A DNA stretch of 64,000 nucleotides, taken from Sedimenticola hydrogenitrophicus (GTDB lineage: Bacteria; Pseudomonadota; Gammaproteobacteria; Chromatiales; Chromatiaceae). Below the pieces are notes generated by a model. That model saw only the letters and a program-made list of their open reading frames with translations. It did not search any database and was not told the origin of the DNA. This document shows, one piece after another, positions 8,001 through 16,024 of the stretch (the stretch's first letter is position 1; the number at the start of each line of letters is the position of its first letter). A program made the position numbers and the translations under genes. Location: assembly GCF_025175675.1 (NCBI RefSeq), contig NZ_JANIOA010000010.1, forward strand, positions 1 to 64,000, given 5' to 3'.

Positions 8001-8669
8001 TCAGTGTTTGAGTTGCGTTTGATGCACGATGCGCATGTAGGGTTTGGGGGCCTTCCACCCCTCGGGGAAGTTCCGCTTGGCGTCTTCATCCGAGACGGCC
8101 GGAACAATGATGACGTCTTCACCCATATGCCAGTTCACCGGTGTGGCGACCTGGTATGCGGCGGTCAGTTGACAGGAGTCCAGGGTCCGCAGGATCTCAT
8201 CGAAATTGCGTCCGGTGCTCATGGGATAGGTGAGCATCACCTTGATCTTCCTGTCCGGACCGACAATGAATACCGAGCGCACGGTTGCGTTGTCCACCGC
8301 GGTCCGGGAACGGGCGTCGTCGCCGGCATTGGGATGGATCATGTCGTAGAGCTTGGCCACCTTCAGGTTGGTGTCACCGATTAACGGATAGTTCAGGGCG
8401 TGACCCTGGGTTTCCTCGATATCCTTGGCCCAGCGCTGGTGGTCTTCCACCGGGTCCACGCTGAGACCGAGGATTTTGCAGTTGCGTTTGTCGAATTCGG
8501 GCTTCAGGCCCGCCAGATAGCCCAGTTCCGTGGTGCAGACCGGGGTGAAGTCCTTGGGATGGGAGAACAGGATTGCCCAGCCGTTGCCGAGCCATTGGTG
8601 AAACTTGATCTTCCCGTGGGTGGATTCCGCAACGAAATCAGGGGCTTCGTCGCCGAGTCGTAAAGTCAT
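8001..8669 (-). CDS. 1-Cys peroxiredoxin (Prx6 type)
   Basis: A 222-residue thiol peroxidase that reduces hydrogen peroxide and alkyl hydroperoxides in the cytoplasm. The peroxidatic cysteine is Cys45 in FTPVCTTELG, the Prx6-group signature, and the long C-terminal extension (residues 165-222, with WHMGEDVIIVP) is typical for this subfamily. No resolving cysteine at the C-terminus is seen, agreeing with a 1-Cys mechanism. The start is supported by GAGGAGG upstream. It is followed downstream by a stem-loop and preceded by the azlD gene in the same direction. Confidence 0.95.
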   Translation of the reverse strand: MTLRLGDEAPDFVAESTHGKIKFHQWLGNGWAILFSHPKDFTPVCTTELGYLAGLKPEFDKRNCKILGLSVDPVEDHQRWAKDIEETQGHALNYPLIGDTNLKVAKLYDMIHPNAGDDARSRTAVDNATVRSVFIVGPDRKIKVMLTYPMSTGRNFDEILRTLDSCQLTAAYQVATPVNWHMGEDVIIVPAVSDEDAKRNFPEGWKAPKPYMRIVHQTQLKH

Positions 8670-8753
8670 GGTATTCCTCCTCTGCCCGTCGGGGCTGACG
8701 CATTGCTCAATGCATCAAAAATAATAGTTGAGTATTTCACTGGGGCAAAGGTT

Positions 8754-9089
8754 TTACATGGATCCGATGATAAATTGCACGCCATACAGGGTCAGCATAC
8801 CCGCCGCGATGGCGCCAATTACGTTGTTCCACCAGACACCCACGATCAACACGGCCAAGGCGGCCAGCAACCGGGACGGTTCGGGTTGACCGCCGGTGGC
8901 ATTCGGCCAGATCACCAGCGGGGTGATCAGTGCCGGAATGACGCTGACCGCCACATAACGCAGATGACGCAACAGCCATTCCGGCAGCGGGCGCCCACCG
9001 ATCAGGCCGAGAAAGGAGAGACGGATCAGGTAGGTGCCGATGCCAAGGCCGATGATAACGATCCAGATGGTGCCGTTGTCCGGGCTCAT
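8754..9089 (-). CDS. azlD: AzlD-family branched-chain amino acid transport subunit
   Basis: A 111-residue membrane protein with about four hydrophobic segments, typical of AzlD, the small partner of AzlC in branched-chain amino acid export. The pattern GTYLIRLSFL near the N-terminus is characteristic. In most genomes azlC and azlD overlap by a few bases; here the ATG is separated from azlC by an inserted inverted-repeat element, so translational coupling has been lost. Confidence 0.88.
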   Translation of the reverse strand: MSPDNGTIWIVIIGLGIGTYLIRLSFLGLIGGRPLPEWLLRHLRYVAVSVIPALITPLVIWPNATGGQPEPSRLLAALAVLIVGVWWNNVIGAIAAGMLTLYGVQFIIGSM

Positions 9090-9093
9090 GCTG

Positions 9094-9361
9094 AGTGCTC
9101 CGTCAATGTGATAATTGCGAGTTCAGTGAGCTTGTCAGCGTTCATGGCAAGGCGCGCCTCGCCGGCAATGGCCGGCTCCCTTGGCAAGAGGCGCAACGCC
9201 GTCCATGGGCGCTGACAAGCTCACCCTTCGGGCGTCCCTGTGGCGTTCCGCAGCCGCGTTGCAGCGCTTGACAAGGAAACCCGACATTGCCGGCGCACTG
9301 CGCCTTGCTGCAAAACGCCACAGGGACGCTGAATCCGTAATTATCACGTTGACGGAGCACT
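9094..9361. mobile_element. Palindromic element inserted between azlC and azlD
   Basis: A non-coding segment of about 268 bp. Its left end AGTGCTCCGTCAATGTGATA and its right end, read on the minus strand, AGTGCTCCGTCAACGTGATA are near-identical inverted repeats extending for about 33 bp. Inside are two further nested hairpins: GCTTGTCAGCG with CGCTGACAAGC, and CGTCCCTGTGGCGTT with AACGCCACAGGGACG. The 8-mer AGTGCTCC recurs just outside the right end (9362-9369), so the exact target duplication is ambiguous. It creates the present stop codon of azlC. Confidence 0.8.
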
Positions 9362-10058
9362 AGTGCTCCTTCACCCACAGCTCGGTCCGCGCACCGGTCA
9401 TCATCGCGCCCACCGCGGCCACCAGCAACCAGAGGTTGTAAGGCATCCAGGCCAGCAACAGCGCCAGGGTGACCGATGTCAGTGCCGCCGCCAGGTGGGG
9501 CAGGCTGCGCAGCATCGGCGCCACCAGGGAGATAAAGCAGATCGGGATGGCGAAGTCGAGCGCGTAGGATTCCGGAATCGACTTGCCGATCAGCGCACCC
9601 AGCAGGGAGAAACCGTACCAGAACGGGCAGATGCTGGCGGCGGCGCCGAAATAGTAGGCCAGCTTCTCTGTTATCGGTCGCTCGGGGGCGTGTTCGTACT
9701 GCCTGATGGAAACCGCAAAGGTCTGGTCGACCATGAAATAGGAGGCCAGCAGGCGGGTTCTCAGCGACGCCTTCCCGAGGTGGGGTACCAGCGCGGCGGA
9801 GTACATCGCCATACGCAGGTTTACCGCCAGGGAGACCAGAATGACGATGAAGGTGGGCGTGTGATCATCCAGCAGTGCCAGCGCGGTAAATTGCGCGGCC
9901 CCGGCGATCACCAGCACGGTCATCGACATGGTCTGGATCAGATCGAGACCGGTCTCCCCGGCCGCCACCCCGAACAGCAGGCCGAACGGGGCGACCACCA
10001 GGATGAAAGGGCTGCAATCGAGAAATCCCCTCCAGAAGGTGCGATGGGTGGTGGACAT
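9360..10058 (-). CDS. azlC: AzlC-family branched-chain amino acid permease
   Basis: A 232-residue inner-membrane protein of the AzlC family. The N-terminal FLDCSPFILVVAPFGLLFG, the following AQFTALALL, and a conserved FMVDQTFAVS stretch are family hallmarks; about five to six membrane segments are present. It probably exports branched-chain amino acids with AzlD. The reading frame ends in a TAG formed at the junction with the inserted palindromic element; without the insert the frame would read two more codons and stop in the ATGA overlapping azlD. Confidence 0.9.
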   Translation of the reverse strand: MSTTHRTFWRGFLDCSPFILVVAPFGLLFGVAAGETGLDLIQTMSMTVLVIAGAAQFTALALLDDHTPTFIVILVSLAVNLRMAMYSAALVPHLGKASLRTRLLASYFMVDQTFAVSIRQYEHAPERPITEKLAYYFGAAASICPFWYGFSLLGALIGKSIPESYALDFAIPICFISLVAPMLRSLPHLAAALTSVTLALLLAWMPYNLWLLVAAVGAMMTGARTELWVKEH

Positions 10059-10529
10059 TGTTGTTGTTAATTCCGTTTAGGCGGCGAGCGATGATACCGG
10101 ATTTTGTCGGCCGGATGTCGAGCGTTGGCGGCGCGGGTATGGCGGCCCGATCCGCCAGCATTCAAGGTTGCCATGCTACGCTTTGCGATCCCGCTCGTCG
10201 AGTGGCTGGGAAAGGCTGCGACGGGTTGATTAAACGGGGATAACGCGAGATCTTCAACCATGTAAACGCCGGGTTTTTCCATGGGTTCCCATCTTTATCG
10301 TCAATGCTCCCGCCGGGCTTTGGCATGCCGCTTGTATTGACTGCCCAACGGGGCGGCGTGTGTAAAACTCAGGTCAACAGGAGGGTTGATTTGGTGGCCA
10401 CACGGCACAGGGCGGCCACACTTCAGAACGGAATTCAGACTACACTTGAGTCATTGATGGTCGGCAATCCGACGCGGCTTATCGGCTAATCCAAACCCAC
10501 CCAAAATTCAGGCGGTGGCAGGGAAACAG
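10059..10529. other. Intergenic region between azlC and the adenylate cyclase gene
   Basis: About 470 bases without a supported gene. It separates divergently transcribed genes and must carry both promoters. A GC-rich stretch around 10100-10160 can form small stems, but I see no clear promoter, riboswitch or repeat family here. Confidence 0.5.
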
Positions 10530-11621
10530 ATGGCAATGGAAAGTCAACGAGCCCGACAGGCAATCAACCGTTTTCTCGATCAATTGGCGCGCGCAAGCCC
10601 GGGCGAAAAACTGAGTGCGCGGGGACGACTCGAGCTGTTTCATACCATCGAGAATGCCCTGGCCACCCACCGGGTTATCGACAGCGAAGTCAGGACCCGG
10701 CAGGTGACTATTCTGTTCTCGGACCTGCGTGGTTTCACGCAGATTGCCGGGCAACTGCCGCCCACCGAGTTGATCGGTCTGCTGAACCGCTATTTTACGC
10801 GCATGAACCACATCATTCACGCGCATCATGGCCTGGTGGACAAGTTCATGGGCGATGCCATCATGGTGCTCTTCGGTCTGCCGGAGGCAGGTGACGATGA
10901 TCTACTCAACGCCCTGCGCTGTGCCACCGAAATGCAGTGCGCGATGGACGAATTCAACCAGGTCAATCGCGATATGGGACTGCCGAGTCTCTACATGGGT
11001 ATCGGTGTCAACACCGGTGAGGTGGTGGTGGGCAATGTCGGTTCGGAGTACCACAGTGAATTCACGGTCATTGGCGACCAGGTCAACCTCGCCTCGCGGG
11101 TGGAGGCGCATTCGCTACGCGGTCAGATCCTGCTCAGCGAGAACAGCTTCGGACTCGCCGAGCGGTCGATAGAGGTTGCCAGGCCGCGTCGGGTCTATAT
11201 CAAGGGCATGCGCGACCCGGTGAATCTCTACGAGTTACGGGCGGTCACCCGGCCGGCACTGCTGCGGGTACCGAGCCGAGAAGTGCGCAGCGGTCCGCGC
11301 GTTGATGTCGACTTTCCGTTCCATTTCCATATCGTACGGGGCAAGGGGGTCTCCAGGAAACGCTATCTCGGTCACGCCCTCGACCTCAGCTACCACGGTC
11401 TGCGCGGCCGCGTGGCTTATCCAATGGAGCGGATACACGAAGTGAAACTCTCTTTCCTGGATAACTTGCTCTCCAGTGACGCGGAGGAGATCTACGCCAA
11501 GGTGCTTTCCACCACACCGCGTGATCATGGGTACGAGGTCACCGCCGAGTTCACCGCGTTGCCGCCGGCCGCGGAGAGCGTTATCCACCACTTCGTCGAC
11601 CGCCTGGTGGAAGGCAGTTAA
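10530..11621 (+). CDS. Class III adenylate cyclase with C-terminal PilZ domain
   Basis: A 363-residue protein. Residues about 50-220 form a class III nucleotide cyclase catalytic domain: metal-binding aspartates in LFSDLRGFT and FMGDAIMVLFG, and the NLASRVE transition-state motif. The lysine in VDKFMGD and the aspartate in VIGDQVNL favour ATP over GTP. Residues about 265-363 resemble a PilZ domain, with RKRYLGHALDLSYHGLRG containing the DxSxxG element, so c-di-GMP binding is possible. No membrane segment is seen. ATG 10530 follows AGGGA; GTG 10515 is an alternative. It would link cAMP synthesis to c-di-GMP, an inference. Confidence 0.82.
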   Translation: MAMESQRARQAINRFLDQLARASPGEKLSARGRLELFHTIENALATHRVIDSEVRTRQVTILFSDLRGFTQIAGQLPPTELIGLLNRYFTRMNHIIHAHHGLVDKFMGDAIMVLFGLPEAGDDDLLNALRCATEMQCAMDEFNQVNRDMGLPSLYMGIGVNTGEVVVGNVGSEYHSEFTVIGDQVNLASRVEAHSLRGQILLSENSFGLAERSIEVARPRRVYIKGMRDPVNLYELRAVTRPALLRVPSREVRSGPRVDVDFPFHFHIVRGKGVSRKRYLGHALDLSYHGLRGRVAYPMERIHEVKLSFLDNLLSSDAEEIYAKVLSTTPRDHGYEVTAEFTALPPAAESVIHHFVDRLVEGS

Positions 11622-11727
11622 GGCGGTCCGCCTCGGCATGGGGCCGGGTAGCCGCGAACAGGCCTTTCAGTTCTCCCCTCCGGTGCTGGCCCCCTCCGCA
11701 ATGGGGAAGTAAATCAGCGTCCTGCCG

Positions 11728-12858
11728 TTACTCGCTCAGCGACACCATAACCACACCGAGGAAGCGCCCCGCCTCGCCGCCGGTCACCGCCCGGTGGTCG
11801 AAGGTGAGCGACAGCGGCAGCAGCCGGTGCACCGCCGCTGTGCCGTTCACCGGGACCACGGCGTCGTAGCTGTGTCCGGCGCCGAGGATGGCCACGGTGG
11901 GTGGCACCACCACGGGATTGGCGTGGCGGCCGGCGATGGTGCCGAAGTTGGAGAGGGTGAAGGTGTTGCCGCGCAGCTTGTCCGGAGCGATGCTGCGTTC
12001 CTTGACCGCCTGTTTGAGGCGGTTCAGCTCCTCCCGCAGTTGGCCGGCGGCATACTGGCCGACATCTGCAATGACCGGGACAAACAGGCCGTCCGAGGTG
12101 TCGGTGGCGATGCCCAGGTGCACCTTTTTCAGCAGGCGTCGGCCGATGGCATGGGCGTCGTACCAGGCGTTCAGTGACGGCTCCGCCTCGCAGGCCGCCA
12201 GGATCGCCTGGATCAGCCGCACGGAGACGTCTTCATTCGCCTTCCAGTGCTGGATATCCACCACGTCGAACAGGGTCACCGGCACCACTTCGGCGTGCGC
12301 CTGGGCCATGCTGCGCGCCATGGAACGTCTAACCCCGCGCAGCAACTCCATGGGGCCGACCTCGGCGAGGATCCGGGCCACCCGCTGTACATCGGTGGCG
12401 GTGACCGTATCCTTGGGGCCAGTGGGGGTGACGATCGAGAGGTCCACATCCAGTTGCCTGGCCAGGGCCCGCACCGCCGGCGTCGTCTTGATCCCGCCGC
12501 CGCCGCGGCTGGTGATCTCGCTGGCCCGCTCCTTGATCACCCCGGTGCCGCTTTTGACCTCGCCCACCACCGTGCCGCTGTCCTCCCGGGCCGGTTTGGC
12601 CGATTCCGTCGCCGCGGCTTCGCCCGCGACCCGGAACTCCACCAGGGGATCACCCACCTGCACGATGTCGCCATCCTCGCCGTAACATTTGGCGATGACG
12701 CCGGCCTCGGGTGAGGGGATCTCAACAATCGCCTTGGCGGTCTCCACCGACAGCAGCAGCTGCCCCTGTTGGACAGTGTCGCCGGGTTTCACCTGCCAGG
12801 AGACGATCTCCGCCTCCTGCAGTCCTTCGCCCAGGTCGGGCAAGTTGAATAGCTTCAT
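11728..12858 (-). CDS. pdhC: 2-oxoacid dehydrogenase E2, dihydrolipoamide acyltransferase
   Basis: A 376-residue E2 subunit. Residues 1-80 form a lipoyl domain with the lipoylated lysine in VETAKAIVEIPSPEAG. A peripheral-subunit-binding domain follows around residues 125-165 (TTPAVRALARQLDVDL ... ATDVQRV). The catalytic acyltransferase domain ends with LTFDHRAVTGGEAGRF, containing the active-site DHRxxxG. ATG 12858 was chosen because GGAGGTG lies four bases upstream and the lipoyl domain begins there. It is the last gene of the E1alpha-E1beta-E2 set. Pyruvate, a branched-chain oxoacid or acetoin are all possible substrates; no E3 gene is adjacent. Confidence 0.92.
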   Translation of the reverse strand: MKLFNLPDLGEGLQEAEIVSWQVKPGDTVQQGQLLLSVETAKAIVEIPSPEAGVIAKCYGEDGDIVQVGDPLVEFRVAGEAAATESAKPAREDSGTVVGEVKSGTGVIKERASEITSRGGGGIKTTPAVRALARQLDVDLSIVTPTGPKDTVTATDVQRVARILAEVGPMELLRGVRRSMARSMAQAHAEVVPVTLFDVVDIQHWKANEDVSVRLIQAILAACEAEPSLNAWYDAHAIGRRLLKKVHLGIATDTSDGLFVPVIADVGQYAAGQLREELNRLKQAVKERSIAPDKLRGNTFTLSNFGTIAGRHANPVVVPPTVAILGAGHSYDAVVPVNGTAAVHRLLPLSLTFDHRAVTGGEAGRFLGVVMVSLSE

Positions 12859-12928
12859 GCGGCACCTCCCTGTGCCGCACCCTGACGGGCGGCCTTCGGC
12901 CTTGAAAATCGGCTCTCCTGACGATTTT

Positions 12929-13909
12929 TCATGCGAACTCCATGGTCTGTCTGACCGCACTGAGAATACGTTCGGTACTCGGCATGTAGTGCCCCTCCAG
13001 GCGGAACATCGGCATCACCGTATCGAACCCGGTGACCCGGCGGATCGGCGCGAACAGGGACATCAGGCCCTCCTCGGCCAGGCGGGCGGCGATCTCGGCG
13101 CTGACGCTGCAGGTGCGGGCCGCCTCCTGCACGATGACACAGCGGCCGGTGCGGCCAACCGATTCCAGGATGGTCTGCATGTCGATCGGCTTGATGGTGG
13201 CCAGGTCGATCACCTCGGCATCGATCCCCTCGTCGGCCAGCTGCTCGGCCGCCTGCAGGGTCTCGTGCAGCATCGCTCCCCAGCTCACCAGGGTGATGTC
13301 GCTGCCCGGGCGCAGCACGAAACAGGTGTCCAGCGGCAGCGCCTCGCCATTGTCCTCCACCGCCTGTTTCATCAGCCGGTAGACCCGCTTCGGCTCCAGG
13401 AACACCACCGGGTCAGGATTGCGGATCGCCGCCAGCAGCAGGCCGTAGGCACGGGTGGGGGAGGAGGGGATCACCACGCGGAGGCCGGGGATGTGGGCGA
13501 ACATCGCCTCGGTGCTCTCGGAGTGGTGTTCGGGGGCGTGGATACCGCCGCCGTAGGGGGCGCGCAGCACCATCGGGCAGGTGATGCGGCCGCGGGTGCG
13601 GTTGCGCAGGCGCGAGGCGTGGCTCACCATCTGGTCGATGGTGGGATAGATGAAGCCCATGAACTGGATCTCGGCCACCGGGTGCAGTCCCTGGGCGGCC
13701 ATGCCCACCGCCGCGCCGACGATCATGTTCTCTGCCAGCGGGGTGTCCAGCACCCGCTCCTCGCCGTATTTCTCCAGCAGTCCGACGGTGGCGCGGAATA
13801 CGCCGCCGTTGATGCCGATATCCTGTCCCAGGACCACCATGTCGGGATCCCGCGCCATCTCGTGCATGAGGGCCAGATTGACCGCCTCGACCAGGGTGAT
13901 GTCAGTCAT
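12929..13909 (-). CDS. pdhB: 2-oxoacid dehydrogenase E1 component, beta subunit
   Basis: A 326-residue thiamine-pyrophosphate-dependent E1 beta subunit. The N-terminus MTDITLVEAVNLALMHEM and the VVLGQDIGINGGVFRAT stretch are diagnostic, as are DTPLAEN and the C-terminal RRVTGFDTVMP. It forms a heterotetramer with the alpha subunit and decarboxylates a 2-oxoacid. The start at 13909 overlaps the alpha-subunit stop by eight bases, indicating translational coupling. The E2 gene follows after about 70 bases. Confidence 0.94.
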   Translation of the reverse strand: MTDITLVEAVNLALMHEMARDPDMVVLGQDIGINGGVFRATVGLLEKYGEERVLDTPLAENMIVGAAVGMAAQGLHPVAEIQFMGFIYPTIDQMVSHASRLRNRTRGRITCPMVLRAPYGGGIHAPEHHSESTEAMFAHIPGLRVVIPSSPTRAYGLLLAAIRNPDPVVFLEPKRVYRLMKQAVEDNGEALPLDTCFVLRPGSDITLVSWGAMLHETLQAAEQLADEGIDAEVIDLATIKPIDMQTILESVGRTGRCVIVQEAARTCSVSAEIAARLAEEGLMSLFAPIRRVTGFDTVMPMFRLEGHYMPSTERILSAVRQTMEFA

Positions 13910-14990
13910 TGTTCGACTCCTTGCCCGCGACCCCGCTTTCGACCAGGCGGCGCTGGTCCCGCAGTTCCCCAGGCAGTTCGGCATAGAGGGAATCGAACAT
14001 GCTGGTCGGTTTGGGGGGTTCGCTGTCGAGGTAATGGCGCACCTCCTGTTCGATCTCCTCCTTGCATGCCCGGATCAGTTCGTCCTCCTGTGACTCGCTC
14101 CACATGTCGGCATTCATCATGAACCGTTTCAGGCGGGCCACCGGCTCCAGTTTCCAGTGCGCCTGCAGCTCCTCGTCGGAGCGGTAGCGGGTGGCATCGT
14201 CGGCGGTGGTGTGGTGACAGAGCCGGTAGCTGAGCGCCTCGATGACCGTCGGGCCGCCGCCGTTGCGCGCGGTCTCGATCGCCTCGGCCACGAAGTGGCG
14301 CACCGCGAGGGCGTCGTTACCGTCGATCTGCAGGCCGGGGATGCCGGCGGCGATCGCCTTCTGCGCCAGGGTCTCCGACCGGGTCTGGATGGCGCGCGGC
14401 ACCGAGATGGCCCACTGGTTGTTGTTGATGACGAACACCAGCGGCAGGTGCCACATGCCGGCCAGGTTGATCGCCTCGTAGAAGTCCCCCTTGGAGGTGC
14501 CGCCGTCCCCCAGCAGGCAGACCACCACCCGGGGCTGCTTGCGGTACTTGACCGCAAACGCCACGCCGGCGGCCTGGGTGGTGTGGGTGGAGATGGGGAC
14601 GCAGATGGGGAAGTCGTCTCCCAGCTCCGGGTTGGCCATGCCGCGCTCGTCACCGCCCCAGTAGAGCAGCAGATCGCGGATGCGGAAGTGGCGGAACAGC
14701 AGGGCGCCGTTCTCGCGGAAGCTGGGGATGATGATGTCTTCCGGGCGCATGGCGTGGCCGACACCGGCGCCGATCGCCTCCTGCCCGAGGGAGGAGGCGA
14801 AGGTGCCGATCTGGCCGGTACGCTGCAGGGCAATGGCGCGCTCGTCGTAGAGACGGGTCAGCACCATGTTGCGATAGAGGGCGTGCAGGGCGTCCCGGTC
14901 CTCTGCCAGGGGGGGTAGATTACCTTCCGGCTGACCATCGGGTCCGAGGAATCGGTGTGATTCGATATTGAATGTGATTGCCTGATTCAA
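13902..14990 (-). CDS. pdhA: 2-oxoacid dehydrogenase E1 component, alpha subunit
   Basis: A 362-residue E1 alpha subunit carrying the thiamine-pyrophosphate motif GDGGTSKGDFYEAINLAG closing with NNN, and the SLGQEAIGAGVGHAM region. It acts with the beta subunit in oxidative decarboxylation of pyruvate or a branched-chain 2-oxoacid. No good ATG is available at the N-terminus; the best start is TTG at 14990 with AGGAGGT seven bases before it. It is first in the operon pdhA-pdhB-pdhC. Closest in style to the two-gene E1 (branched-chain-like) type, not the single-chain AceE type. Confidence 0.92.
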   Translation of the reverse strand: MNQAITFNIESHRFLGPDGQPEGNLPPLAEDRDALHALYRNMVLTRLYDERAIALQRTGQIGTFASSLGQEAIGAGVGHAMRPEDIIIPSFRENGALLFRHFRIRDLLLYWGGDERGMANPELGDDFPICVPISTHTTQAAGVAFAVKYRKQPRVVVCLLGDGGTSKGDFYEAINLAGMWHLPLVFVINNNQWAISVPRAIQTRSETLAQKAIAAGIPGLQIDGNDALAVRHFVAEAIETARNGGGPTVIEALSYRLCHHTTADDATRYRSDEELQAHWKLEPVARLKRFMMNADMWSESQEDELIRACKEEIEQEVRHYLDSEPPKPTSMFDSLYAELPGELRDQRRLVESGVAGKESNND

Positions 14991-15329
14991 ATCTGACCTC
15001 CTGTGCTGCAAGCACCCAAGCTGTGCCAGATGGAAGATCTGTGGCCCTGACGGGCTCCGGGTATTTCACGACAGATTCGACAGATCGTTTTGTTTATTCT
15101 CCCGCAGCTTGTCGCTTGCCGGTACGGGATGGACCCCGTGGGGCGGTTTGCCGGGGCGCTTCACGGTCGCATGCGCTGGTACCTGGCCGCATGGCGACTG
15201 AAAGATCACTACCCGAAAGTCTAGTACATCTGAACCAAAAGATTGTTGGCATATCGATGGATTTGAGCACGCGCCGCGGTGACGGTGCCTGTACAATGCG
15301 GCGATTGTCACTGGTCGCTCATTGCATTT
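14991..15329. other. Divergent promoter region between pdhA and the UPF0016 gene
   Basis: About 340 bases without a supported gene, between divergent transcription units. It should contain both promoters. I looked for a yybP-ykoY manganese riboswitch, which often precedes UPF0016 genes, and did not see one. No repeat family was recognised. Confidence 0.5.
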
Positions 15330-15917
15330 ATGGTTACACCCGAATCCGTTACCGTTTCCCTCTCCACCTTCACCCTGATCGCCCTGGCGGAGATCGGTGA
15401 CAAGAGCCAACTGGTCTGCATGACGCTGGCCGCGCGGCACCGCCACTGGCCGGTTATCCTCGGGGCGTCGCTGGCCTTCGTGGTGCTCAATCTGCTGGCG
15501 GTGCTGTTCGGTGCCGGGGTGGCGGCCTGGGTGCCGGAACGGCTGATGGCCGGGATCGTAGCGCTGCTGTTCGGCGGCTTCGGCATCCATGCGCTGATGA
15601 GCCGGGAGTCGGACGATGACGAGGCGGTAGCCGAGCGGCCGGGACACGGCATTTTTTTCACCACCCTGCTGCTGATCCTGGTGGCCGAATTCGGCGACAA
15701 GACACAGATCGCGGTGGCGGGGCTGGCCGGCAGCCTGGCGCCGCTGCCGGTGTGGCTCGGTGCCACCACCGCACTGGTGCTGGTCTCGGCGCTCGGAGTT
15801 TGGGCCGGACGTACTTTGCTGCAGCGCCTGCCGCTGCACTGGCTGCACCGCATCGGCGGGGCGATCTTCCTGCTGTTCGGACTACTGGCCGCCTGGCGGG
15901 CGCTGATGGCGGGGTAA
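15330..15917 (+). CDS. TMEM165/GDT1 (UPF0016) family cation exporter
   Basis: A 195-residue inner-membrane protein made of two homologous halves. Each half carries the hallmark motif: ALAEIGDKSQ in the first and LVAEFGDKTQ in the second, followed by membrane helices. Family members export manganese or exchange Ca2+/Mn2+ for protons. Six to seven hydrophobic segments are visible. ATG 15330 is chosen because the family start lies shortly before the first hydrophobic segment; a longer GTG-started frame from 15279 is possible. It is monocistronic, convergent with the RND permease gene. Confidence 0.93.
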   Translation: MVTPESVTVSLSTFTLIALAEIGDKSQLVCMTLAARHRHWPVILGASLAFVVLNLLAVLFGAGVAAWVPERLMAGIVALLFGGFGIHALMSRESDDDEAVAERPGHGIFFTTLLLILVAEFGDKTQIAVAGLAGSLAPLPVWLGATTALVLVSALGVWAGRTLLQRLPLHWLHRIGGAIFLLFGLLAAWRALMAG

Positions 15918-15978
15918 TCCCGTCCCCCACAGGCGACGGCAGGGGGGTGCCCTGTGGCCGGCGGACTTAGGGCCCGGG

Positions 15979-16024
15979 CAAGGCAGGACAATCACCCCGT
16001 GAGTAGTTACCTTGCGCGAGCCCT
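15979..16024. repeat. Two repeat-end remnants side by side
   Basis: Bases 15979-16010 match one end of the GTAAC element family found at 32682-32940 (CAATCACCCCGTGAGTAGTTAC). Immediately after it, 16012-16024 matches the end of the inverted-repeat element at 31905-32065 (TTGCGCGAGCCCT). Neither has its other end here, so these look like decayed remnants. They lie directly beside the stop codon of the RND permease gene. Confidence 0.65.

Noticed and set aside
14991-15329. Possible yybP-ykoY manganese riboswitch before the UPF0016 gene
   Set aside because: The conserved riboswitch core was not found by eye on the plus strand.
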